Origin: Latrodectus hesperus
Lineage: Eukaryota > Arthropoda > Arachnida > Araneae > Theridiidae
Assembly: GCA_037975125.1 (NCBI GenBank)
Contig: CM075850.1
Coordinates: forward strand, 73,141,890-73,205,889
Length of the DNA: 64,000 bases
Direction: 5' to 3'
Both the position numbers and the translations under genes were made by a program. Below the pieces are notes generated by a model. That model worked only from the letters and a program-made list of their open reading frames with translations, ran no database searches and was not told where the DNA came from. Shown here one piece after another: positions 26,481 to 38,900 of this stretch (position 1 is its first letter; each line of letters opens with the position of its first letter).

Positions 26481-27061
26481 TTAAAATCATTTGAGTGTTA
26501 CAAATAAATTATTGTTATGAATAATTCTATTCTTTAAATTTATACATCATTTATGTAAAATTATTTATTATTTAAAGTATATAATTAATTTTTAAAAAAT
26601 TAATGCTTTTTCTTGTAGTTTTAAGAAATTAAAATAATAATCGATAAGCTAATAAAATAAATATATTTAAAGTGAAATAATTAATAAGTATTCCAATTTT
26701 GTTATTAGTTTCTAAATTCAGGTGAATAAAATATTAATAAGTAATTTAAATTTACATAAATTTAAATTAATTTCATGAATTAAAATCATCTTATTGTTAC
26801 AAATTAATTATTGTTATAAATAATAATAATTCTTTAAATTTATACATCATTTATGTAAAATTATTTATTATTTAAAGTATATAATTTATTTTTAAATATT
26901 AATGCGTTTTCTTATAGTTTTAAAGAATTAAAATAATAATCGATAAATTAATAAAATAAGTATATTTAAAGCGAAATAATTATTAAGTATTCCAATTTTG
27001 TTTTTAGTTTCTAAATTCAGGTGAATAAAATATTAATAAGTAATTTAAATTTACATAAATT
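26481..27061. repeat. Tandem duplication, two copies of about 300 bp
   Basis: Copy 1 begins near 26481 and copy 2 near 26781. Shared blocks include TTTAAATTTATACATCATTT, AAAATAATAATCGATAA and TTTCTAAATTCAGGTGAATA, in the same order and spacing with a few percent to about 10% differences. Confidence 0.93.
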
Positions 27062-28074
27062 CATTGAAATATCAAAATTTGGGTAAACTTATTAATGTTA
27101 TTTAAGTCATTATATACATAAATTATGAAATTAAACACATTTTTTTATTTTTTGAAATTATATTTTGTTATTAAACTGTTGTATTTAGTTTACTTATATT
27201 TCAGTTTTAATTGTGTACTAATGTACTATATAAAATTTAAGATACACCCAAAATCAGTGAGTTTGAAAAAAAAGACTAGTTTAGAAGCATCTAAACTCGT
27301 CTAGTTTCCCACTGGAATCTGTACTAGTTCATGTGGAACGAAGCATTCTTCCTAAACTGGAAATTCACATCTAATTTATATTTTACACAATGACCGACAA
27401 TTGCAGAATGATATTGAAATGAATAATGCATTTTTTTATGTATTTGAATTTTGCGATAACATTATCAGTTATTCTTGCGCTTTCATTGAAACAATCAGGT
27501 ATTAGTAAATTAAATTTGCATGGCAGTACTGTTGGAGATAAAGTCTGACATTTCTAAATCTATGAATATTTTGGATTTATAAATCTCTATCTAATGATTA
27601 TTGTTTTTTCTTTTTTTGTGAATATTGATTTCCATAATCACATAAATAAAATTATATGTATGCATTTTGATGTAGCTAATTATATGTTGTCATGCCTTAA
27701 CCATGATATTTTGTTAGTAAAGTGATATTTACTGATTTATTTCATGTTTTCGGATAAAAGAAATTTCATTCAAAACAGTACTATCACGTATGTGAATCAA
27801 TGGAATAGACAGGTATTTTGGATTTGCGTTTTTAAAAAACCTAATTAAATATAAATAATAATTTATATCATAACTAGGTTTAAAAGGTTTTGCTCAGTCG
27901 AAAACTTCTTAATTTTTTCAATAGCTTTGATTGATTTTAAAATATTTAAAACTACCAAATTTAATTTTCGTTTACATAATAATAAAAATCTATATCGAAG
28001 TGCTTTATAACTAAATAAAAAATTGGAATAAGAATTTATTTTGCCTTTCATAATTTTTATTTTTAAAAATATTA
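27062..28074. other. AT-rich intergenic DNA
   Basis: Nothing recognised. Confidence 0.5.
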
Positions 28075-28910
28075 GTGTTTGATATTATTGAAAGTCGCAT
28101 ATTTGTCACACTTATGTATGAAAATATTCGTACAAAAGTCCGTACTGTGATCGGAGTCTATATTAGAACCCCTCAGTCTGAAATCACGCTAAAGCATCGT
28201 AACCCTGACACGTGTTCAGTCTTCAGAAGTGAGTTAATAGCGATTAAAGTGGGACTTGCTGCTATCATTTCTAGCAACTGTGATTTTGGAGAACTTTGGA
28301 TTTTGTCAGACAGCCGCAGTGCACTGCAACATCTCAGTGACTGGTCCTCTATAAAGGATGAAACAAGTCTATCTAACCTCCTGAAATTGAAAATGATCTC
28401 CCAAGAACATGTTGTACATCTCCAATGGATTTCATCCCATGTAAATATTAGTGGCAATGAGACTGCGGATCGATTGGCCAAAGAGGGCAGTGAGGAAGAT
28501 ACGCCCACTGATTCAACACTTACATATCAGGAACTTTACTCTAATGAAAAATCTAAACTTAATTCAATCTGGCAAATTCCACCCACACACCAATGGTACT
28601 CTGGAACATCTCCTGGAACTTTTATGGATACAAAATGTGACCGAATATCTCAGACTGCCTTGGCCAGATTCTCAAGTGGACATCTAAAATGTTTATCGTT
28701 TGAACGTGGTACAAAAATCTATCCCACTTGTAAAAAATGCTGTGAACATCCAGCCTCACCGAATCATATTCTGGATTGCGTCGGACTTTCCCGGGAGGAT
28801 TTATCCTCAAATCCCTTGCTAGTCATTGACTTTCTAACTGTCAACAATTTAATGGAGTTGATCTGACAAATGTCAGATCTTTAAAGAGGATAAGCCAACA
28901 ATTACAACAA
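28075..28910 (+). mobile_element. Non-LTR retrotransposon 3' end with RNase H domain (5'-truncated)
   Basis: An intact 263-codon frame (28075-28866) encodes an RNase H fold: FRSELIAIKVGL with the catalytic Glu, LSDSRSALQHL with the second Asp, and WISSHVNISGNETADRLAKE with the last Asp. The first catalytic Asp ('YTDGS' in relatives) is not seen; GVYIRTPQ follows where it should be. Then comes a Cys/His cluster (YPTCKKCCEHPASPNHILDC) as found after RNase H in arthropod non-LTR elements. After the TGA, a short 3' UTR ends in an (ACA)n-like tail near 28910. Reverse transcriptase and endonuclease are absent. The frame is unbroken, which suggests a young copy. Confidence 0.88.
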
Positions 28911-29807
28911 CATGAAAATATTCAATTATAACAAGCCAATACTGCATATGAGTTTCATTTCAAAATTCTATTATTAATCTCAAAGCTCCTTGTAATGCGA
29001 ATTTTTTTTCAGTAAAAATATTCAGGATAAATTTGGTATTGATTTCACATTACATTTGAATGTTTTTGTTGAGACATTAGGAATTTTTTTATTTTTAAAT
29101 TCTGCTAAGCATTGTTGAATATTTATATTTTTACCTAAATTATATTATATTCTAACCAGGATGTTTCTGAGAAAATATCCTGGTTAAAATGTTTTCTCCA
29201 ACTTCTGTTTAAATTTGACTTGAAATTGATTACGGAAGATTTTATTTTGTTTCATTAGGTTCCCTGAAACTTTAATTCCATTCGATGATAAAATTAAAAT
29301 AACTATTTCAATTTTTCGGAGTTTTGCAAATTTAAATTGAAAGTCTTAAGTAGGTATTTAATTTTTGGGTAGATTATAACCAAACATACTGCAAATTATA
29401 CAATATTTAAATAAAATTCGAATTGATTTTCAATTATTCACATCTAATATACATAGCTCAAAAATATTTTTTTACAAAATGTGCTTAAACATTATAAATA
29501 GTTTTAACCTACTAATATTAATTCTACACCTTTGTGTTGTTGTATTTAACAATTAATTAATAAGAATAAATAAGTATTTGATGCTTAAAATAGATTTCTA
29601 TTTATACGTTAAAATCTATTCACATTTTCTTCATAAAAACTAGAAATATAATTTAATCTTATTCAAAAATCTTTATTTAGTTCATGCGTTGAAACTAATC
29701 CTAGCTTTTAATATTTCATCCATTCAATCAATATAAGCAAAGACGTATATAAATTGCATTATAATAGAAGATAATGTATTGTTGCAGAATACTAAACCTT
29801 TCCATAT
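28911..29807. other. Upstream region of the thioester gene
   Basis: AT-rich; expected to hold the promoter and noncoding first exon, but no element can be named. A perfect 12-bp-class inverted pair AACCAGGATGTTT / GAAAATATCCTGGTT lies at about 29154-29188. Confidence 0.4.
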
Positions 29808-29823
29808 TTTTTTTCAGATAACC
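29808..29823 (+). promoter_or_regulatory. Probable 3' splice acceptor and Kozak context upstream of the TEP start
   Basis: An eight-T run and CAG end at 29817, and ATAACC then precedes the ATG. This is a good acceptor, so the 5' UTR probably begins in an unlocated exon further upstream. ACCATG gives a favourable A at -3. No promoter or TATA element is claimed. Confidence 0.5.
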
Positions 29824-29945
29824 ATGCTTCCAGAAATCTTCGCATTTCTTATCTTTCTACTCTCATCAGTTTCATCCCAATCTTCTTATGACCTTTACCC
29901 ACAATTCCCTGGGGAATTTCGAGCTAGCCATATAAAAAATGAACC
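29824..29945 (+). CDS. TEP gene exon 1: signal peptide
   Basis: Residues 1-41. Starts MLPEIFAFLIFLLSSVSSQ, a classic hydrophobic signal peptide with predicted cleavage near residue 18-19, so the product enters the secretory pathway. Ends with CC of a Pro codon before GTAAGT. The ATG is chosen because it is the only one that gives a signal peptide in frame with the MG1 domain. Confidence 0.9.
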
Positions 29946-32900
29946 GTAAGTAAACAGACTCATGATTTTAATAAAATATGATGTAATATTGATTATTATA
30001 TGATTGCGTTAAATATGTCTTTACAAAAATATTTATGGAAAGCTGTTTATTTTTCTATGTAAAAATTTATTGGGGAATATTTTACTTCAAGATTTTATGT
30101 ATACATTTTTTATCAATTAAGTTACCTATTTTTTGGGCATGATTTTAAAAGATATATTTTCTTTAGACTTAACTTCTCTTGGAATGTTGGAATGTATTAA
30201 GTTTATTTTTTCATCAGTCTTTCTTCTGCTGTTTATAATAACAGAATCAAAACCAATTAGAATGAACTTATTATAAATTTGATAATGAAAAAAATTTGAT
30301 TATAAACATTGTGATTTTATTAATTTACTCGGGAATTCGGAAAACTTATGTAACTTCCAGATTGCTGGATGCATCGGATTTCCTTTGAATGGTGCTCAAC
30401 AATATTTTAACATATTCACGAGCGAAATAAACAAGTTTATGCTAACAGAAATTTTGAAGTTTTGTGTTCATACTTAGAGAGCTATAGAACTTGAAATCAA
30501 GAATGAGAATGCTTTTTAATTAGATAGAATCAATTTTGTCACATAATTTCTAATTTGTATTAGTAACATTGAAACGAAAATATATGAAAGATATTACTGA
30601 TGCAAGAACATTATTTTGTTTATACTAGATCGATTGATCCAGCTTGAACTGGCATGAAGATTTAATGTATTACACAATGGAAAAAAGTTATTTTTATCAC
30701 CAGACTTTTAAAAAGCTAACTTCTATATACAAAGAAGTCAGATTACTTTATATCTTTCCCTTGCCCTATAAAATAAGCACAATATATGAAATCGAATATA
30801 AATATAATATTTGAATTTCATAATATATTACGTTCTTGAGAGTTTGAAAAAAAATTATATCTGTCATATACAGAATGAAATACTTTTTCAAATATTCGAA
30901 TTCTAAGGATACCGAAAATATTACTATCATTTACTATGGCAAATTCATCACATAACAATGTATTTTTGTCTGACTTTATGTAAATTATTAAAGATTGAAT
31001 TTGTATAGATTTCTAATATGATATAACTAGTCACAAATAGCTATAGAGTTTTATCTATATCTATTTGTGTTTAGAATTATCATATGTTTTATGATTCCTC
31101 TATCTTCTCTCTCAGACACACACACATTAGCATAACCAAGTTTTTATCGATAGAAAACTAATTATACTGAGAGCAATTAAAATTATTAAAAGAAATTTTA
31201 AAATATGATTTGGTGTGTAATATTTATTTGATTTTCTTATTAAACTGTGTTTACCTTTTTTTGAGCTAAAAAACTCGAATTCAGCTTGTATCCGAAAAAT
31301 CAACACATTAGAATGTAAATTCCATTTCTATTTCAAGCATAGGAGCTTATAATGTTTCGGAATATAATCAAACCATAAAGTTTACTCTTCAGTGTGAAAG
31401 GTCCCGAGTTCATTCTCAGCTATTGGTTGAAAAACGGAAGAGGTTGTTGTGATTGTCTTCTGCATGGACAACTGTTGAGTGTCGAGGGTGGGTGCTTGGG
31501 AGTTTTTCGGGTTTCCTCCCTTGCGAGATGTAAATGCGATTCACCATCTATGGAAAGTTCTTCCGGAGTATTAGGTCGTCAGGCTGCCTCTTACGCGATA
31601 TAAAAATCTTTCAGATTTATATCGCCTCCATTCCTTCCATGAGGTTACTAGCTTGGGAAGAATTTATTTGCTTAATATTTTAACTCGATGTACAATCTAT
31701 GCATTTTGCATAACTTTATGATTTCCATCTTGGTGTTCCAGTATCAGTGTTGTGAATAATGAATTAAATTTAGTCAGATAAACGATAATTGTAATAATTT
31801 TTAACTTTCAATGTTTCACTACGTTTTAAAGTATATACTACTACTTTAAAACGTCTTCCTTATTTATTAGAAATTGTTATGATTCTTTTCACTTTTCTTT
31901 CATTATACGCGAAAACTGCTTTCATTAACGTATTGCCCTTTATCTCTTCATTTCTTCCATATTTGATTTTTACTTTATAGGACTTATTTTGTGATGGCTT
32001 CAAAAATGATACGTCCAGGGCAAGTGTACAGGGTTACAGTCAAAGTTTTCCGCACAATGTATCCCATAACGGTGAGGGCGTCCATTCAGAGAGACGGAGT
32101 CGAACTTGCTACCGCTCTGCAGGAAGTAAAGCAAGACATTCCAGAAACGCTTTTATTAAAAGTAAGTAGATTTTATTTCATTTATATCAAAACATTATCC
32201 ACGAGTTTTTGCTGGTATATGTCTTTTAAGATTCATGTGATGATCTCTAACATTTTTTTAACTAGAGAGATGTGTAGTTAAAATATACATTTGCAGGAAT
32301 GATAGTAGATACAGAAATGGTAAAATATTTTTGTCACATGAGTAGAAACAAATAACATTTTTAGAAGCGTGGATATACGTTATATTTTACTTGAGAAATT
32401 GAATAATATTGATTTATCACATTTTTTCATTTTTCAAAATTATCTGGTTATTGATTATTTTAATTTTTGTTATCGCTTATTATTATTTTTTATACATTGT
32501 TTTTATTTTTTTTAAATTTTATAAATTTTTATAATTTTTTTAATTATTATTGTGTATGTATTGAAAAATATCTAAAATAGTTTATTCCAAAAAATTATTG
32601 TAGAGGAAACATTTAAAAAATCAAAAGTTAAAATTAAAATAAAAAATGAGATTCAGGAAGTGAATTTTGTTTTCATGAAAGAAATTCAAGATTTTTATTT
32701 GTTATTTGTCAAAATAACCGTGAAAAAGTAGGATTGAACTTTGTTCTTTTTTTTAATAATGAAAGAGCTTCTGGGTTGTCCTCGTGAAAAACGTTCTTTA
32801 GTGCGTTACCGGTTTTTAATGTAATTCAGAAGCCGACATAAATGTTTTACTGCACTATGCGATACAACTAGCGACCTTCATTAAAATATTTTAAAGCTGT

Positions 32901-35900
32901 GACTTGCAGATTGTCAATGTTTTGAATGACTGATCTCTAAACGAATTTTTCAAACATTTTATTGATTTTTATTTTATTTCATTCAAATTTAATTTAATGC
33001 AATGAAGTCGAAGTAGAAAGTTTATACTGCGAATTTTAACTATGGTCTTTTTCACAAATTTAATTTGTGTGACTCAAATGCTTACAATGACATGATAACT
33101 TCTTATTCCATTGTATCAAATGTAATTCGCTAATAAAATATTGTTGAAGGAAAGAGACATTTTCCCGAAAATAGTTCCGAGTTCTTCAAGGATACTACTT
33201 GCTTAAACTTTTTAGAAAAATTCTAAATCGAAGAAAGAAATAATTTTATTTGACTATTTCTAAAAGATTATCTATAAATTCGTATGTTATTATATACTAA
33301 TTTTAATAAATTTTAGAAACCATGATGACAATTTCTCATTAAATCGAATCTTATTATCCTCTAAATATATTTTTAGAAAGAAATTGCTATGTCTCATTTC
33401 ATTGAATAATAAGCATTTCAGAAACTAATATTTTTTTCATAAATTTCCATGAATACATTTGCAGGTTCCTACTACAAGTGTTCCCGGTTCTTATAATCTT
33501 CGAGTTGAAGGAAATGTAAATGGGGTCCTTGGGGGAACAGCATTTATAAATGAAACAAAATTAACATTTTCGCAAAGATCTATGACCATATTTATTCAAA
33601 CAGATCGTCCAGTTTACAAACAAGGTCAAATAGGTAATATGTCAATTGATATACAGTTTAGCATATTTTTTTATTAAATTTAAATATTCTGAAGTATTGT
33701 ATAATTATTATTAATTAGTATATAAATTATTATATTATTTTTCTGAAATTGGTTCAGAATATTTTATTCCGGAAAATGATATTTGTGCTTATAATACGTG
33801 TAAAATAACCATATCTTTTCAGTTCGTTTTAGAGCTCTGCCTATCACAACAGATTTAAAAGCTTTTCCTGATGCTGTCGATTTAAAGATGTTAGATCCTA
33901 GAAAAACTGTTGTTCGCCGTTGGCTATCTAGGCAAACCAATTTAGGTAAAAAGCTTGTTGTATTTTTAGGATTTGCAATGTCTATATGTTTAATATATCT
34001 GAACATCAAACAAATTAATTAGCTTAAAAATGATTTGCACATGAAAACTGTATTAGTTTTAATAACATTGTTCAAAATTTGTTAAAAATGAAATAAAATA
34101 TAGAGTACATAAAAATGGAAAAGAAATAACTTAAAAAAATTAATTAAAGGGGCTTCTGATTACTAAAAAAAATCTATTGTGTCCGATAATATTATTTATT
34201 AAATTTAAATTTAATATTAGTAATAACAGAAATAAATTTTTTCTTTTTCAATAAATAAATTTTTTCTTTTTCAATAAATTTATTCGTGATATTTCATGCG
34301 AAATTTATTGAAATAGGAGGATATTGTTTTAAACATGTAATTATGAAAATGGCGTTTAAATAAATATTTTAACATATACACACTTGTAGGTGAATAAATG
34401 CCTTTATTCGTCCGCTAAAAATCTTGTAGATTTCATCTTTGTTGAAATTTAAAAATGTAAAATTGAAATTTTTACTGTCTTTGAGAATTTTCCTTAATAG
34501 CTGGAGGAATTTCAAATAAAAGCCTTTGATGCCGAAAACTTATTTAAAATTTTAAATACAAGATGTCAAATGTGGCATCAATGAATGTTATAGATGATTA
34601 CATTATATCAGAGAAAAGCTAACATTTATATTTATGGTATCCATCAATTATGTTTTTTTTAATTTTTTTGCAAAAGGAACTTTTTAAAAATTTCTCAAAA
34701 TGTTAAATACAAAATACAATTTTTTTCTTTTTTCAAGCGAATAGAAAATATTTTAATAAATTATTTTTTAAATGATATAGATGTTTCTTTAAACTAAAAA
34801 TAATGTATTACTTAACACAAGCTTCTTATCTGTATTATATGAATAAATATATTAGAGTGTATTTTAATCATCCATTATGTACAAATACGAGTAACAAATT
34901 TTATATCTATTAGGTGCCGTTAGTTTAGAATATCCTTTGTCGCAGCAACCAGTTTATGGTAAATGGACTCTGCAAGTGATTGCTCAAGTAAGATTTTAAA
35001 ATGTTAACAGTGTACTTGTGTAAAAATTATTCATGCTTTTTTTGTTGCATATAGCAATCTGAAATGCTTTCTTTATTTTAATAGGGTCAAGTTGAAGAAC
35101 ATAATTTCTTGGTTGAAGAATACTGTGAGTTTTCTTATTTTACTAAGGATTGATAAATATTTATATTTTTCACATAATTTTTTTAATTAAAATACCTTTA
35201 ATTTCATTTGGAGAAAAATTATTCTATTATAATTTATTTACAAGTTTATGATCATTAATTATTATGTAATTCTTTAAAATACATAGTTTATTCTTGTCTG
35301 CTTTTTTGCATTATAGATCAAACCAGATTTGAAGTTAATGTCACTATGCCTTCCTTTTTTACTGATACTGAAAAATATGTCTACGGAACAATTGAAGCAA
35401 AGTAAGTTTTAAAATCTTTAAATTTTTTACTTAAGTTAGTATTTTGTTTTATTAACATAACAACTTAAAACCTACATAATAAATACCAAAAATATATTTA
35501 TTTACTTATATTAGTTATTTTATAGTTACTATGTTTTTATGTACATTCTTCCGCAAACATAAATTTCAGAAGAGCAAATTTAAGCATGTTTAATGATAAA
35601 ATTTTTTAAAGAATTATCAATATATTTGCAGTTATTTCTAGAAAGCATTAAATTAAATGATATTTTTAGTTATTTATATAAATATGTATTGATATGCGCC
35701 TACAATAGACATTTATTTTTAAGATAAAAGTATTTTATTTTAATAACACCTCAGTCTTATTTACAATTAAATTATTCCTGAATTTTCCTTATTAATAAAG
35801 GGATAAATGCATAAAAATTTACAAGAATAAAGTTTATTTCCTATTTAAGAGTTTAGTACTGAAACTTACTGATTAACTTAAAGTCAATAAACAAATATTT

Positions 35901-38900
35901 CCCCTTGACATGTTTTACAATGATTATTCCAATGAAATATTTTTCAGAAATCATTTCGCAATATAAAATGTATTTTAATTTTTATTGCGAAATAATTTAT
36001 ATATGAAATACAAATATTTTGAATTTAAATTATGTACATTAAAATTATGTTTTAAAAGTATGTCTCAATTTTAGTTATACAAGTGGTGTACCAGTTGTTG
36101 GCAACCTGACTTTAGTAGCTTCTATTCAGTCACTGAGAAATCCTAATAAAATTAGTAATTCAGCAATACGGCAATATTATAAACTTGTAAGTATTAAAAA
36201 ATTACATCAAATTCTGCATGTTTTTAATATTAAGGGAAAGAATTTTATTTAGCTTTTGTACATTTGTGTATACTATATTTTAATGTACCGAAATTGTTTA
36301 TTTATCATATTCTTTATATTAACTAAATTAAACTGAGCTTAAAAAAGAATTGATAAGATATCCTTATGTTAATCCTTTGATGTGTTTTTAATTTTTGACA
36401 TAAAAAGCAAGAATATAATCAACTACATTAGAATTTAATGTGTCCACTTTTAAAAGAATCTATGCTTTTATATTATTTGAGCACAGAAAATTTAATTTAA
36501 TTTGTATCATTGATGATTTAATTTTCCTTTATTTGTATCCTTGAATATTTTTAAGTTTTATTCATTTTTATTTCATAAATGTTTTAGTCATAGAAATCTA
36601 TATTCAATGCCATTTTTTATAAAGCTAATTGTTTTTTGAATTAGTTTGAGGGGAGTTTAAACTTCAAATTCCATATGCAAGAGTTTGCTGACTTAATGCC
36701 GCAGTTGGATAAATCAAAAATCACCATCACTGCTCATGTTGGTGAAAGGTACCTGGATCTCATTGAGAAAGGTTTTGCAGAGGCAGTTATATTTAATTCA
36801 CGCATTAAAGTACAATTTCTTGGTTCTGATCCTCAAATTTTCAAACCAGGAATGCCATTCAAAGTTTATGTAAGTACTTTTTTAATTATATGATTAACTA
36901 TTTTATTAATTGTTACATTAAAATTAATATTTTTATCAAAATAGTTAAATATTAATTTAACTATTTTAATTGCAATATTTTATTAATATTTTAAATATCA
37001 CTTTTAAATTTGTTAATTCACTTTAAAAATTAATAATTCACATGAGCATAAGTTTTGTGAAAAATAACAGCAGTCATATTTTTTTGTTTTAGAACTTCTA
37101 AAACTTCTAAATTATCTAGGCCCTATGCATTTCTTTTAATTTTAAATTGAAATTCACTTTTTTAAGGTGGCTGCTTTCTATCAAGATGGGTCAGCCATTC
37201 CTGCTGAACGTCTATCTAAGCAAAGAATGCAAATAACTCCTACAATTGAATTTTTTACTGGGGGATCGCGTCGTCTCAATACTCGTTTTGAAAAAATGTC
37301 CTCCTTGCATCCAGGGGTTTGGGAAGTTGCGATCGACTTGGAAAATGAATTTTTGTCCAAAGATGATATCAAAAATATTAGATTGATGGTTTTAGAGGTA
37401 AAAATGAACAGTTTAAATCCCTAAAATATTTTCAAAGATTTTCATACTTTGTTGTCTAAAAAAAACTATTTTTATGTTATATAGGCTTACTTTTTTGATG
37501 ATTTAACTTCTGAACAAGCAAAAGCACAGCTTAAAGTTTATGCATCTTACTCTCAAACTTACAGGCATTTACGTGTAACAACCAGCACTCGATCTCCAAA
37601 AGTAAGTTAATTGATAAGTTATATATTCAGCACACCGTCTGTAAACTTTATTTCATGTTGTTATTTTTTTTAATTATTTTTCTTTTTTAGGTAGGCGAAT
37701 ATATAATTTTCCACGTTAGGGCAAATTATTTTGTTGAAACATTTTCATATGTTGTAAGTACAAACTATTTTCGTACATTTTATTTTAGAATCTTACTAAA
37801 ATGCAACTTAACGCGAGCATCAAATGTTAGTACTAAAATTCTATTGGCATTCAATTAAATGTAAAAATCATATTCTTAAGTACGGAATGATATCATGCTT
37901 TTTATATTACTAAATATTTAATCGCTGTCGGATAACATAAAGGATAACATCAACAATCTGAAGAAAAGAAACATTGCTTACATTGCCAATAATAAATGTC
38001 TGCAAATTCGCACACAAAAGTAAGAACTAGCAAATTATTGAAATGTCATGTTTAATGATAATTTTTTCAAGATGTAATGATATAAAATCAGATATTTACA
38101 ATTTATTTCAATCTGATTTTCACGGTCTTGCTGTATGGTTATAAAACGCTTAACACAAAGACGTTATGTATATTATTATTTATGAGAAAATATAAAGTTT
38201 AGTTAACTAGTTTTTTTTATTTTTATTTTTAAGTATGAAATTTTCTGCTAAGGAAATGAGGGAAATTAACTAAATATTTTACTATGAATTTATTTTTAAA
38301 AAAACAAAACACAAGATGCAATTTGACTTTTATTATAATTATAATGTAGATGATGACTTCAAAAGTACATTCAGAAGAATCAGTTTTTAAACAAATATTG
38401 TTCGCTTGATTTATAATTTAATATAATGATTACATGCAGATTTTAAAATTTTTCACAATCTAATGAACAAAGTAATTAAAATATCACAAACTTTTATATT
38501 TTTAACAACATTCTCTGATTTTTTTATAGATCTTGATTTAAAATTAGGTTGACCAGTAACTTTTTATTTGATACATATGCTAAAAAAAAACTTGTCTATT
38601 CATTTTATGTTAAAGATATCCAAACAATATAATATATAAACAAATATTTCTCTACATTCAGAGTATTTATTCTAATTATTTTTAAATTCAGCTTTATTAT
38701 AAATATTCCCCTAGGTGGTATCAAAAGGCATTATTCTACTTGCTGGTCAGGAGGCTATGACGTCAAGCATCAAGACGTTTGCAATTTCTCTGTCACCTGA
38801 AATGGCTCCAACATCCACAATTGTTATTTACAGTGTTGCTAGAGAAGGGGAGGTTGTAGTTGACAGTTTGACATTCCCTGTTGATGGAATCTCTCGAAAT

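Noticed and set aside
28173..28508. 111-codon minus-strand open frame
   Set aside because: It is antisense to the RNase H frame, which has clear catalytic motifs; a shadow.
37181..37372. Minus-strand open frame opposite exon 10
   Set aside because: Antisense shadow of a coding exon with strong MG4 homology.
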